A stretch of DNA of 64,000 bases from Candidatus Methanomethylophilaceae archaeon (GTDB taxonomy: Archaea > Thermoplasmatota > Thermoplasmata > Methanomassiliicoccales > Methanomethylophilaceae): NCBI GenBank assembly GCA_017540825.1, contig JAFYAH010000036.1, positions 31,937 to 95,936 of the forward strand, read 5' to 3'. Under the pieces are notes generated by a model. It was given only the letters and a program-made list of their open reading frames with translations. It was not told where the DNA came from and made no database searches. A program made the position numbers and the translations under genes. Positions 8,381 to 16,276 of the stretch are shown piece by piece; position 1 is the stretch's first letter; each line of letters begins with the position of its first letter.

Positions 8381-9485
8381 CTCGCCTTCCCAATATCTTC
8401 TCTCTGGCCTTCTCGCTGATCTCGCACAGGTCGTCTATGTCCTCGTCCGCGGTTATGTAGACCTCCGGGAACGGGTCCTTCTCCTTTAGGAGGTGGTCTC
8501 CCAGGTTCCGGTCCGGGAAGTCCCCGCTGTCCACGAAGCCGTCGTCCCAGGCTTCTGCCAGGTCCATGACCGCCTGTATTCCCTTGTCGTAGAACACGTG
8601 GGCCAGCACTGCCCCGACGGTGGCGCTCTCGGATATGACCGCGATGTTGCTGCCCCTGACGGCGAAGTCCGACCCGTTGAAAGCTATGGACAGCCCCGAG
8701 GCGTCCCTGACCAGGTCCATGGTCTGGTAGTCGGTGTGGTCGCCGCCTATATATACGGTCCCGTCCAGGTCGATGCTGTTCTGCCTCCTGAGGTCCAGGA
8801 GCCTGTAGGCCTTCTTGCTCGAGTTCATCGGGACGCAGGACTCCATCAGGGCCCTCCCCGGCTCGTTCATGCCGTCGGACAGGGCGTCGTCCAGCACCTT
8901 CGCGATCTTGATGTCCCTGCTGTCCAGGCTCATCGGAACGTTCAGGCGGTACCTGACGTCCGGTATCTCCAGGGAGCCGATCTTCTCGGCGGCCTCCCTG
9001 AGCTCCTTCGACGCCACGCGGCCTATCATGCAGTGGTCTATGTCGGACTCGGTGCAGGCGGACTCGCAGAGGGCGATGTCGAGCTCGTTCTCGAGGGCCA
9101 GCATGCTCTGCTCGTACGCCGAGGTGGTGATGTAGGTCGGCATGAGCTCCGACAGGTACTCCAGGGACGCCTTCGCCTCCGGCATGAGCCTCAGGTCCTT
9201 CTTGGAGCACTCGAACAGGACGTTGTCCGTCGCCCCGTACGCCTTGAGGAAGGGGATGGCGAACTTGGGGACGTTCCCGGCCACGGCCTCCTCCCTCCCC
9301 AGAACGTAGGTCACCAGGGTGTCGTACCTGCACAGGACGTCGTAGAAGTGCCCCCCGTTCGGGATTATCCTCTCGCAGAGGTCCCTGACGCTGTCGTTCG
9401 TGGTAATGAATCCCCTGCACCCGCATACGAGCATCTTGTCGTTGGGAAGCCCCAGCTCGAGCGTGGGGTCGAACTCTCCCGCCAT
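8334..9485 (-). CDS. HAD-superfamily protein (COG4030/EhaR-like), nucleophile lost
   Basis: 383 aa, resembling the archaeal COG4030 group of HAD-like proteins. The N-terminal motif, normally DCEGP followed by NDN, reads VCGCRGFITTNDS at about 20-32, so the nucleophilic aspartate is glycine. The later motif YIGGDHTDYQTMDLV (GD..TD) and AIAFNGSDFA-like stretch are kept. The start MAGEFD has GGAGGG upstream, inside the end of the PurN-like gene. The last about 16 codons are antisense to tRNA-Glu (TGFEPV), an unusual ending that suggests the original stop was lost. Function unknown; probably not a phosphatase. Confidence 0.75.
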   Translation of the reverse strand: MAGEFDPTLELGLPNDKMLVCGCRGFITTNDSVRDLCERIIPNGGHFYDVLCRYDTLVTYVLGREEAVAGNVPKFAIPFLKAYGATDNVLFECSKKDLRLMPEAKASLEYLSELMPTYITTSAYEQSMLALENELDIALCESACTESDIDHCMIGRVASKELREAAEKIGSLEIPDVRYRLNVPMSLDSRDIKIAKVLDDALSDGMNEPGRALMESCVPMNSSKKAYRLLDLRRQNSIDLDGTVYIGGDHTDYQTMDLVRDASGLSIAFNGSDFAVRGSNIAVISESATVGAVLAHVFYDKGIQAVMDLAEAWDDGFVDSGDFPDRNLGDHLLKEKDPFPEVYITADEDIDDLCEISEKAREKILGRRVLRTGFEPVCQPRKG

Positions 9486-10312
9486 CGGAATCCCTCCAGG
9501 GACGCGTCCACCTGCGCGGAGAGGTCGTAGGGGCCGTCGATCGGCTTCCCGTCGGCGTACAGCCTTTTGTCCCTCATTGACACCTTCCCGTCCGCGAACG
9601 CCTTTATCGTCGAGACTATCAGGGGGAGCTCCCTCCTGGAGCCGTCCTCCCTTATCTTCTTGAAGAGGGGCTCCTCGGTCCCCTCGCTCCGCCTTATGTC
9701 GTCGAGGCTGGAGGTCTCCAGCTTCCTCTCCATGTCCTCCCAGAGGCGGTCGTAGCCTTCCCCGCGTATCGGGAACTCGCAGTAGGTCAGGGCGGCGCCC
9801 CGGTCCCACTCCTCGGTGCATATGTGCATCATGGCGCCCTGGCTATCCGCCCTCTCGGCGATGAGCTGCCAGATTACCTCCTGCCAGGTCCCCTTCGGGC
9901 CGTCCGGGAGGGCGGGGTGGAGGTTCAGCATGTCGTACTCCCTGCAGGTCTCGTCGTCCATCCACATCATGTATCCGGCCAGGATGCCCAGGTCGAACCG
10001 GTAGGGGGACGTCTTCTCCCTGAGGACCTTCCCGTACTCGGCCCTCCACGCGTCCTCGTCCTTCTCGCGGAGCTCGGGCTCGAACCTCTTCCAGGACGCG
10101 GTGACCAGCGGGATGCCGTATCCGCGGACCATGTCGAAGAAGATCTCCCTCTGCTCCCTGCGGGGGTTGTCCTCCTCTTCGTTGTCCCAGTTGCAGAACA
10201 CGAACGGGATCTCGACGTCTAGCACCCCTTCGGCCTTCTTGTCCATGACGGCCTTGAGGAGATTGCGGGACCCTGGGCCCCTGCCTGTGGAGAACCAACC
10301 TAATCTGAGCAT
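9365..10312 (-). CDS. Formyltransferase-like protein (PurN/GART fold)
   Basis: 315 aa with the formyl-transferase fold used by phosphoribosylglycinamide formyltransferase. The catalytic triad is visible: N130 and H132 in MLNLHPALPDG, and D in EEWDRGAAL about 35 residues later. It is longer than PurN (about 200 aa), with a C-terminal extension of unknown role, so the substrate is not certain. The ATG at 10312 (MLRLGWFSTG) is preferred over the one at 10333. It overlaps the HAD-like gene by 121 nt. Before provirus insertion it would have followed archease by about 35 nt. Confidence 0.78.
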   Translation of the reverse strand: MLRLGWFSTGRGPGSRNLLKAVMDKKAEGVLDVEIPFVFCNWDNEEEDNPRREQREIFFDMVRGYGIPLVTASWKRFEPELREKDEDAWRAEYGKVLREKTSPYRFDLGILAGYMMWMDDETCREYDMLNLHPALPDGPKGTWQEVIWQLIAERADSQGAMMHICTEEWDRGAALTYCEFPIRGEGYDRLWEDMERKLETSSLDDIRRSEGTEEPLFKKIREDGSRRELPLIVSTIKAFADGKVSMRDKRLYADGKPIDGPYDLSAQVDASLEGFRWRESSTPRSSWGFPTTRCSYAGAGDSLPRTTASGTSARG

Positions 10313-10330
10313 CGTCCCGCCATAGTCGAG

Positions 10331-10357
10331 CATATAGATAAAAATGGTCAGACGCCG
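10331..10357 (+). repeat. attL, left boundary of the provirus
   Basis: Imperfect direct repeat of 44834-44860: CAT, one mismatch, TAGATAAAAA, three mismatches, TCAGACG, one mismatch, CG (22 of 27 identical). The 10-nt core TAGATAAAAA is the likely crossover. The element also holds AT-rich TATA-like sequence usable in both directions: rightward about 35-45 nt before the first viral gene and leftward about 21-32 nt before the PurN-like ATG. Confidence 0.8.
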
Positions 10358-10377
10358 GGCCTGCAGGAAGAAAGAGA

Positions 10378-10650
10378 ATGAAACCGATATCTCTCGAATC
10401 TGTTTGCAGAGTTGTCTACGACCGCAACGAGGCCAGGATACGCCGTCAGAAGGAGTTCAAGGCCCCTGCTCTTCCCTACTCCAGGGAGGACTTCACCAAG
10501 GACGTGCTCTCCGGAGGGTTCATCCTGTCGCCGACCACGGTCAAGGCCAAGTGGAAGGCGCTGGAGGCGACCGGCGTCGTGGTCAGGGGAGGATACAGCA
10601 CCGCCCTCAACATCAAGGCGCTGGAGCAGATGGCGGAGGCGTGCGAATGA
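10378..10650 (+). CDS. Small winged-helix-like protein, first early gene
   Basis: 90 aa; the central part (SPTTVKAKWKALEATGVV) looks like the recognition helix and following turn of a winged helix, with a charged N-terminus rich in Arg and Lys. AGGAAGAAAG precedes the ATG. Its stop overlaps the start of the ERF gene (ATGA). Probably a DNA-binding early regulator or accessory to recombination; no specific family recognised. Confidence 0.75.
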   Translation: MKPISLESVCRVVYDRNEARIRRQKEFKAPALPYSREDFTKDVLSGGFILSPTTVKAKWKALEATGVVVRGGYSTALNIKALEQMAEACE

Positions 10651-11405
10651 CCGGCGCACACACTGCACACACAAAGCCCACCGAGACCGTCCCCGAGGCA
10701 GTGGAGGTCTCGGAGGGGGTCGCACACACAGCGCACACACAGCCCCGCAACGTCCACCAGCGCCTCAACGACGCCCGCGCGGTGCTCCGCAAGCGGGCCT
10801 TCTCGAAGGACCTGGCCAACAAGCAGTTCTCGTCGGTGTCCATCGACGCCATGAGGGACGCCGTCCAGGAGGCCATCATCGCCGCCGGGCTCAACCTCGT
10901 CCTGGTCGGCAAGGAGTTCAGCGTGTCGGCGTCCGGCCCGACCAAGACCTTCGTCGGGACCGCCAAGATGAGGGTCGTGAACGTCGACGACCCCTCCGAC
11001 GTCGTGGAGTACTGGACCGAGTCGTATGCGAACGACAACGGCGACAAGGGCCTGAGCAAGTGGGACACGGGCCTCCTCAAGACCGCCTACAAGGAAATCT
11101 TCCAGATCGGGGAGAGGGGCAAGGACGACATCGACTCCTACTCCAACGAGGAGCTGGAGTCCGAGGCGGAGAGGATCGAGGCCATCCGCGAGCGCAGGGC
11201 CAGACGCGCAGAGGCGGTCAAGGACGACCCCTTCTTCGGCAAGGCCGAGGACCCGCTGTCCTCCCTCCGCCGCCAGATCGGACCGCTGATGACGGACCAC
11301 GCCGACGTCGTGAGGCGCTACAAGGCCGAGAACGGCCCCGTCCCCACATGGAGCGAGGACGTCCTCAAGGCGTGCATCGCCGAGGCCAAGGGGGGAGAGC
11401 AGTGA
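10647..11405 (+). CDS. erf: ERF-family single-strand annealing recombinase
   Basis: 252 aa. The core RAFSKDLANKQFSSVSIDAM followed by AAGLNLVLVGKEFSV and KGLSKWDTGLLKTAYKEIFQ matches the ERF family of viral ssDNA-annealing proteins, used in homologous recombination and genome circularisation. The N-terminus carries two AHTAHT peptides encoded by GCACACAC repeats. A charged coiled segment (EELESEAERIEAIRERRARR) follows the core. Start is coupled to the previous gene by ATGA overlap. Confidence 0.85.
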   Translation: MTGAHTAHTKPTETVPEAVEVSEGVAHTAHTQPRNVHQRLNDARAVLRKRAFSKDLANKQFSSVSIDAMRDAVQEAIIAAGLNLVLVGKEFSVSASGPTKTFVGTAKMRVVNVDDPSDVVEYWTESYANDNGDKGLSKWDTGLLKTAYKEIFQIGERGKDDIDSYSNEELESEAERIEAIRERRARRAEAVKDDPFFGKAEDPLSSLRRQIGPLMTDHADVVRRYKAENGPVPTWSEDVLKACIAEAKGGEQ

Positions 11406-11551
11406 CCGCCGTGGAGCTGGTCCGCATTTAGAACTCGGACATGAGGATGAGCCGTCTGCTCGCCCTCATGGAGTCCCTGGTCGAGTCCGGGCGCAGGGTC
11501 TGGATCGACGGCGACAGGTGCGCCCTGATGGTCGAGGAGGGAGGCCAGTGA
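11402..11551 (+). CDS. Small protein with in-frame TAG at codon 10
   Basis: GTG start overlaps the ERF stop (GTGA), the usual junction in this operon. The frame meets TAG at 11429-11431 after MTAVELVRI and then continues NSDMRMSRLLALMESLVESG to a TGA at 11549, which itself overlaps the next GTG start. If TAG is decoded the product is 49 aa; otherwise translation could restart at ATG 11441 for 36 aa. Function unknown. The correct coupling at both ends supports one gene across the TAG. Confidence 0.6.
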
Positions 11552-11871
11552 CCCACTGGTCCATTTACATCGAGGCGTCCGACTTCGACAGGCTCATCGC
11601 GGCGCTGACCGCAAGGACGGACGAAAAGATCGCCAGGGCGGTCGTGGTCAAGGAGGACAGCCCCCTGTTCTACTTCGGCCCCATCGGGCTGGACTGCGAC
11701 GGCGACGAGGGGTTCAAGGCCCTCACGACCGCGCCCGCCGGCGAGGTCCTGCCTGCCGCGTTCGATAGCTGGAGGATCGTGATGATACCCAGGCACAGGT
11801 GGATCGAGCTGTACGTGAACGGATACAACAAGGTCTCGGTTTACGACACGCTGAAGGGGGGAGAGCAGTGA
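11548..11871 (+). CDS. Hypothetical early protein
   Basis: 107 aa from a GTG overlapping the previous TGA. Begins MTHWSIYIEASDFDRLIAAL and looks like a compact alpha-beta protein with YFGPIGLDCDGDEG in the middle. No family recognised. The end overlaps the next GTG. Confidence 0.7.
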   Translation: MTHWSIYIEASDFDRLIAALTARTDEKIARAVVVKEDSPLFYFGPIGLDCDGDEGFKALTTAPAGEVLPAAFDSWRIVMIPRHRWIELYVNGYNKVSVYDTLKGGEQ

Positions 11872-12185
11872 CCCGCGAGGAGGCCGACATGAGGGCGCTC
11901 GTCGAGATCCGCGACGACCTGCGCCTGGTCTGCGACGCCCGGAGCGCCGGCCACCACAGCCGCCAGGTCCAGCTCATCGCCCACGACGCCCTCCGCGAGG
12001 CCGACGCCAAGCTCACGCGCCACCTCCGCCAGTGCCACGGGGAGAGGCCCCTGGTCACGCTGGACGACGACATCGGATGGCGCGCGTACTGCCCCACCTG
12101 CTGGGCGGAGGCCAGGGCGCAGACCATGAGGGCGCTGGAGGACGCCTGGGAGGAAAGGATGGACGCCGAGGAGGGGTCGGAATGA
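11868..12185 (+). CDS. Hypothetical early protein with Cys/His cluster
   Basis: 105 aa, GTG start. Mostly helical; a candidate metal site lies in the C-terminal half (HLRQCHGERP and CPTCWAEA). Coupled at both ends by GTGA and ATGA overlaps. No function assigned. Confidence 0.7.
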   Translation: MTREEADMRALVEIRDDLRLVCDARSAGHHSRQVQLIAHDALREADAKLTRHLRQCHGERPLVTLDDDIGWRAYCPTCWAEARAQTMRALEDAWEERMDAEEGSE

Positions 12186-12454
12186 CCGACTTCCACCTCA
12201 CCTGCCCCTACTGCGGGGCCGTGAGCTACGCCTACGTCCATGTCGACCGCGACGGCAGGGCGTGGGCGTCGCACCACTGTCCGGAGGGATGCGGAGGGCG
12301 CGAGCTGTCCATGGGCGCGGTCCTGCTCGGATGGGCCCGCTACGAGGCCATCAGGTCCGACTCCGGCGTCGATGTCGAGAGGCTCAAGGAGGACGAGGAC
12401 GGAGTCTACTACGGGATGTCCAGCCAGGAGCGCGTGGGGGAGTGGGGCGAATGA
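12182..12454 (+). CDS. Small zinc-ribbon protein
   Basis: 90 aa. CPYC near the N-terminus and HHCPEGCGG about 25 residues later form a likely zinc ribbon; the rest is acidic. Small Cys-rich proteins of this kind are common in early viral regions and may bind nucleic acid or host protein. Confidence 0.72.
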   Translation: MTDFHLTCPYCGAVSYAYVHVDRDGRAWASHHCPEGCGGRELSMGAVLLGWARYEAIRSDSGVDVERLKEDEDGVYYGMSSQERVGEWGE

Positions 12455-12831
12455 CCCGGACGATCAGAGCCGTGCTCCACGACCCCGAAGGGGAGACGAT
12501 CTACAGGCGCATCCCCGACACGCTGGAGGCAATCAGGGAGTTCGTCGGAGGCTACGTCGAGGGCCACCTGGTCGTCCTCGGAGGGCGCAGGTGCGTCGCG
12601 TACTGCCACGAGGAGGGGAGGCTCCTGGGGATGCCCCCCTCGGTGTGCTGGCCCGACGGCGAGGTCTACATGGTCGGCAAGGTGGTCCTCACCTCCCCGG
12701 ACGGCCGCGGAGGGGACGATGACGTCCTCCCCGGCACATACCGCAGGATGGTCGAGCGCGGATGGTCCGACGTGCCCTGGGAGGGGAGACGCCTGAGCAT
12801 CCTGGTCATGGACGAGGGGGCGGTGCAGTGA
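12451..12831 (+). CDS. DUF3846-like protein
   Basis: 126 aa. The pattern IRAVLHDPEGETIYRRI, then DTLEAIREFVGGYVEG and CHEEGRLLGMPPS resembles DUF3846, a family of small viral and plasmid proteins of unknown role (evaluation of a residue pattern, not a search). Coupled by ATGA upstream and GTGA downstream. Confidence 0.65.
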   Translation: MTRTIRAVLHDPEGETIYRRIPDTLEAIREFVGGYVEGHLVVLGGRRCVAYCHEEGRLLGMPPSVCWPDGEVYMVGKVVLTSPDGRGGDDDVLPGTYRRMVERGWSDVPWEGRRLSILVMDEGAVQ

Positions 12832-13031
12832 GCGTCGCAGACGCGATCCGCGCGAGCGTCACCTCGGAGTGGCGCTCCACCACGGAGATCGCGAAGGAGT
12901 GCGGCGTCACCAGCCCACGCGCCTACGTCGTGCTCTCCAAGCTCGTCAAGTACGGAATCATAGAGAAGGACATCGTCTCGCCCTGCGCGAGGCCCGGCGG
13001 GGTCGTCGCCGTGTGGAGGCGGTCCGAATGA
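12828..13031 (+). CDS. Winged-helix protein (array member 1)
   Basis: 67 aa, GTG start. EWRSTTEIAKECGVTSPRAY, then LSKLVKYGIIEKD and the closing VWRRSE: helix-turn-helix followed by a wing. This layout (x-W-R/Q-T-x-x-E/D-I-A, L-x-x-L-x-x-x-G, W-R-R end) recurs in many genes down to 18.5 kb. Confidence 0.8.
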   Translation: MSVADAIRASVTSEWRSTTEIAKECGVTSPRAYVVLSKLVKYGIIEKDIVSPCARPGGVVAVWRRSE

Positions 13032-13303
13032 CCGAGAAGAACCTGGCCGAGATGCTGACGGACGAGGCCGAGGGCATGGGGCAGTACCTGACAGAGGACC
13101 CCGTCCGCCTGCAGGTCTTCCTGGCCGGCGTCGACCCCGACGAGCTCCTGCGCGAGTTCTCCGGCGCCATGGGCAAGGTCTCCGCCGGGCTGGCCCTCGC
13201 GCACCTCTCCCACGGCCAGACGAGGGTCGCGCTGGAGGTCATGGGGCTGGCGATGATGCTGGCGCACATGGCCATCACCCATGCGAAGGAGGGAGGCGAA
13301 TGA
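13028..13303 (+). CDS. Hypothetical helical protein
   Basis: 91 aa, mostly helical, Met- and Ala-rich C-terminal half (VMGLAMMLAHMAITH). Coupled to neighbours by ATGA on both sides. No family recognised. Confidence 0.68.
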   Translation: MTEKNLAEMLTDEAEGMGQYLTEDPVRLQVFLAGVDPDELLREFSGAMGKVSAGLALAHLSHGQTRVALEVMGLAMMLAHMAITHAKEGGE

Positions 13304-14265
13304 CCGTGGACCGCGAGTCCGTCCTCCAGGCCGTCCGCGAGCTCTACGCAGAGGAGGACCGCTGGCTCTTCGCCGAGGTCGTCGCCGTCCGCATGGGCCT
13401 CAAGGGGTCCTCCCCGCTGGTCAAGACCGTCCGCAAGGAGCTGGAGGCGCTGGCCGACGCCGGGACGATCGACACCGAGGCCGAGTCGGGATTCGGGAGG
13501 CGCTTCAAGGCCCGCGAGGGTCCGCCCTCGGAGCCGGAGGAAGAGCAGGAGCAGGAGCCCCGCAGGAGGGGAGGCCGCGCCCCGGCGGCCGTCCGCCGGC
13601 TCCTGGCCCTCCTGTCCGAGCGCCCCCTCAGGATGGTGGCGCTGAAGGGCGAGGGCGTCGACCCCAAGACCGTCCGCAGGTGCGTCCTGGAGGGGTGGGT
13701 CGACCGCGTCGGCGCCGACGGATACGCCATCACCCAGGCAGGGAGGGAGCGCCTGGCCGAGATCGACGAGGCGTACCCGGACCTGGCCCATCCCGAGGCC
13801 ATCGAGCTGGCCGACCCGTTAAGCTGCATCCAGGAACCCTCTCCCGACCCGGTAAATTGCGTCCAGGGCCCCTCTCCAGACCCGGCAAATTGCGGGCCTG
13901 AGCCTCAACCTACGGAGCCTCAGCCTACTGTACCTATACCCGAGCCGGAGTATGAGTCGAAGTCGGAGTCGGAGCCGGTCATGAACCCCATGCCCAAGCT
14001 CGCCGGGATCCCGGAGGAAGAGCCGGACGACCCGCCCATCGGCGAGGCCGTCAACGCCGTCGTCGTCCCCGCCCAGGCCGCCGCCCTGCTCCACGTGAGG
14101 ACACCGGACGGCCCTATGCTGGTCTGCGCGCCCATCGACCCGCGCGTCCTCGGGCAGATGACGGGCCTGGCCGACGTCGTCGGCAGGGCGATACGCCTCC
14201 GCAGAGTCGCCGGGGGGATCCAGGTCGGCCACATCGTCGACGAAGTGTGGAGGGACACGCTGTGA
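13300..14265 (+). CDS. Protein with two winged-helix domains and a proline-rich linker
   Basis: 321 aa. One winged-helix unit at about 1-70 (SVLQAVRELYAEEDRWLFAE), a second at about 90-150 (AVRRLLALLSERPLRM). From about 165 three 11-residue repeats of the form DPxxCxQxPSP lead into a low-complexity Pro/Glu/Ser stretch, then a C-terminal domain (VNAVVVPAQAAALLHVRTPD). It is the longest member of the winged-helix set and may be a two-headed DNA-binding regulator. Confidence 0.72.
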   Translation: MTVDRESVLQAVRELYAEEDRWLFAEVVAVRMGLKGSSPLVKTVRKELEALADAGTIDTEAESGFGRRFKAREGPPSEPEEEQEQEPRRRGGRAPAAVRRLLALLSERPLRMVALKGEGVDPKTVRRCVLEGWVDRVGADGYAITQAGRERLAEIDEAYPDLAHPEAIELADPLSCIQEPSPDPVNCVQGPSPDPANCGPEPQPTEPQPTVPIPEPEYESKSESEPVMNPMPKLAGIPEEEPDDPPIGEAVNAVVVPAQAAALLHVRTPDGPMLVCAPIDPRVLGQMTGLADVVGRAIRLRRVAGGIQVGHIVDEVWRDTL

Positions 14266-14456
14266 CCTTCGTCGGGGACGTCCGCGACCTCCTCCGCGAG
14301 AGGGGGCCGATGACCCGGCACGAGCTGGAGAGCGCCCTCGGACTCAGAGGGGCCATGCGCGGGAAGCTCCGCGACGCCCTCAGCAGGGAGCGCAGGGCCG
14401 GCAGGATGGCCGAGGAGGGCGGCAAGGTCCGCCTGGTCGGGGAGGCGGAGGAATGA
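14262..14456 (+). CDS. Winged-helix protein
   Basis: 64 aa from GTG. DVRDLLRERGPMTRHELESA then LRDALSRERRAGRMAEEGGK is a minimal winged helix. Coupled by GTGA upstream and ATGA downstream. Confidence 0.72.
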   Translation: MTFVGDVRDLLRERGPMTRHELESALGLRGAMRGKLRDALSRERRAGRMAEEGGKVRLVGEAEE

Positions 14457-14560
14457 CCGCCACCTACGACGGGAGGCTCCGCTGGTCAGCCAAGGCCCGC
14501 AGGAGGGCGCGGGCGATGTTCAGGGCCCCCGCGCAGAGGACGCTGGAGGGATGGCTGTGA
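14453..14560 (+). CDS. 35-residue basic peptide
   Basis: ATG overlaps the previous stop. The product is Arg-rich (SAKARRRARAMFRAP-like). It is short, but the start overlap and the coding of the next gene from inside its end (GGATGG) follow the operon pattern. Could be non-functional. Confidence 0.45.
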   Translation: MTATYDGRLRWSAKARRRARAMFRAPAQRTLEGWL

Positions 14561-14715
14561 GGTCCACCCGCGTCTCCAAGCGCGGGGAGGTCCAGCTCCA
14601 CGTCCTGCTCGGCAGCACATGGACGGGCGTCATGCTGGAGGACGGCGAGGCCGACCGGCTCATCGACGACCTCTCCGGGGCCCTTCTCCGCAAGAACAGG
14701 GGGAAGTCGCCATGA
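14551..14715 (+). CDS. Small hypothetical protein, 54 aa
   Basis: MAVRSTRVSKRGEVQLHVLL then STWTGVMLEDGEADRLIDDL. Beta-strand-like start, helical end. Stop overlaps the next start (ATGA). Function unknown. Confidence 0.55.
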   Translation: MAVRSTRVSKRGEVQLHVLLGSTWTGVMLEDGEADRLIDDLSGALLRKNRGKSP

Positions 14716-15257
14716 TGACAGGCACGCCCGCTCCGTCCCTCTCCCGCGCCGTCGCCCAGCTCGAGGGCGCCCGCCTCGACCTCATGGCCGTCAAGCGCGG
14801 GTCCACCCTGGCCGAGTGGCAGGCGCTGGACAGGGCCGTCGAGCTGATCGACATGGCCGTGGCCGAGGCCGAGAGGGTCATCGCCGGGAGGGGCCTCCGA
14901 TGGTCTGCAAGGACGACGTGCTGGACGCCCTCGACGACCGCTGGCAGACCACCGTCCAGGTGGCGTCCAGGGTGGAGAGGACCACGCCCCGCCCGCGGTC
15001 GCACGAGGCCCAGGTCTGGCAGGCCCTCGCCAGGCTGCAGGCCGAGGGGCTGGCGGAGAGGTGCTCCTGCGGGGGCTCCGCCATGTGGAGGCGGGTCCGA
15101 TGGGGGCGATGTCCGACGTCTACGAGCGCTGCCTCGGAGGATGGGTGCCCTACGACGACCTCGTGGCCGGCACGATGGGCAGGGAGAAGGAGAGGACGAG
15201 GTCGCTGATCGCGGCCCTCTACATCTCCAGGCGCATGGAGCGCAGGACCGGGCCTGA
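14712..15257 (+). CDS. Hypothetical protein, expected stop missing at the next gene
   Basis: The credible part is the first 63 codons, MMTGTPAPSLSRAVAQLEGA through VIAGRGLR, a helical protein resembling small viral structural helpers. At the next start the frame reads CGA TGG instead of a stop, so it runs on under two following genes to 15257 as Arg/Pro-rich sequence of shadow type. Confidence 0.5.
   Translation: MMTGTPAPSLSRAVAQLEGARLDLMAVKRGSTLAEWQALDRAVELIDMAVAEAERVIAGRGLRWSARTTCWTPSTTAGRPPSRWRPGWRGPRPARGRTRPRSGRPSPGCRPRGWRRGAPAGAPPCGGGSDGGDVRRLRALPRRMGALRRPRGRHDGQGEGEDEVADRGPLHLQAHGAQDRA
14900..15208 (+). CDS. Winged-helix protein, expected stop missing
   Basis: DDVLDALDDRWQTTVQVASR, VWQALARLQAEGLAERC and AMWRRVR: a typical array member of about 67 aa. 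The family ends shortly after W-R-R; here the codons at that point are CGA TGG at the start of the next gene, so the frame runs on to 15208. Confidence 0.7.
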   Translation: MVCKDDVLDALDDRWQTTVQVASRVERTTPRPRSHEAQVWQALARLQAEGLAERCSCGGSAMWRRVRWGRCPTSTSAASEDGCPTTTSWPARWAGRRRGRGR

Positions 15258-15522
15258 CGGCAGGACCGAGTACAGGTCCGTCCCCGGCAGGGACGTCGCA
15301 GACGATACCGGAGGCAGGCTCGCCCACGCCATCCTCCGCGAGCTGTCGGCAGGACCGCTGAGCACCCCGGAGCTGGCCGAGAGGACCGGCCGGAAGAGGT
15401 CGTCGGTCCGGACCGCCACCGCCCGGCTGGAGCGCAAGGGCCTCGTCACCAGGGCGGGCCTCGCCGAGCACAGCGCGATCGTCTGGAGGCTCCCGCGATG
15501 CCGTCGATGGAGGAGGTCCTGA
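15100..15522 (+). CDS. Double winged-helix protein
   Basis: 140 aa from ATG 15100 (15109 is an alternative, MSDVYERCLGG). Unit one has MGREKERTRSLIAALYISRR; unit two has LSAGPLSTPELAERTGRKRS then RLERKGLVTRAGL and IVWRLPR. Again the expected end after WRLPR reads CGA TGC at the next start, adding a few residues before TGA at 15520. Confidence 0.72.
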   Translation: MGAMSDVYERCLGGWVPYDDLVAGTMGREKERTRSLIAALYISRRMERRTGPDGRTEYRSVPGRDVADDTGGRLAHAILRELSAGPLSTPELAERTGRKRSSVRTATARLERKGLVTRAGLAEHSAIVWRLPRCRRWRRS

Positions 15523-16055
15523 GGGCGTGCGAGGGATGGTCCACGCCCCGCGAGGCGTCCGAGAGGACCGGGGACGCGTCCAAGCGCCTCGCCACCCAGC
15601 TCCGCCTCGCCGTCTCCCGCGGATAGGCCGAGAGCCGCTTCGAGGACGGCAGAGGCACCGAGTACAGGGCGCTGCCCGGATGGGAGTCGCTGATGGAGGG
15701 GAGGGAGAGGGACCCCATGCCAGCGCGGGCCTCGCCGGTGAAGGCCGCGATCGTCCGCGAGCTGTCCAAGGGCCCCAGGACCACGAGGGAGATCGCGGAC
15801 GCCATCGGCAGCGGCGTCATCACGACCGCCTCCCGCCTCCATGCGATGAGGCTCAAGGGGCTGGTCGAGTCCGCCCCCGACCCGCATCGCGCCGGCAGGG
15901 GAGGGCCCCGCTACATCCACACCCTAAGAAAAACCGCTTACAGCCAGGAGGACCCAGGGATGGGAGACAAGGACGAGAAGAAGAGCGAGAAGGACGCGCC
16001 CCGCGTCTCCAAGGAGGCGGAGGAGTGCGAGATGGACACGAGGAACGAGCCATGA
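15498..16055 (+). CDS. Double winged-helix protein with in-frame TAG at codon 43
   Basis: MPSMEEVLRACEGWSTPREA begins unit one; at 15624-15626 the frame has TAG between VSRG and AESRFEDGRG, then continues through unit two (IVRELSKGPRTTREIADAIG, MRLKGLVES) to a Lys/Glu-rich tail and TGA at 16055. In the paralogue at 17053 the same place reads RYG-M-AESRAEDGG, so TAG stands exactly for one residue. If decoded, 185 aa. Confidence 0.7.
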
Positions 16056-16276
16056 CGCCGGCCATCGAGAGAGTCGACCTGCCCTACCGCAGGATGAGGA
16101 CCTGGCACTGCGAGTGCGAAGCGGCGGGATGCGAGGTCTCGACCGAGGCCGAGATACAGCCCTGCGCCTGCCCCCTCGGCAGGACGGGCCCGAGATGGAG
16201 GCTGGGCCGATGGCGGAGACGAGGGTCCCGCTGTCGCCATGCGTGCTCTGCGACCAGGTGCCCGGAGCGCCCGTGA
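16052..16276 (+). CDS. Small Cys-rich protein, expected stop missing
   Basis: ATG overlaps the previous stop. WHCECEAAGCEVSTEAEIQ and CACPLGR suggest a metal-binding protein of about 53 aa. At the next start the frame reads CGA TGG and continues to 16276. Confidence 0.55.
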   Translation: MTPAIERVDLPYRRMRTWHCECEAAGCEVSTEAEIQPCACPLGRTGPRWRLGRWRRRGSRCRHACSATRCPERP

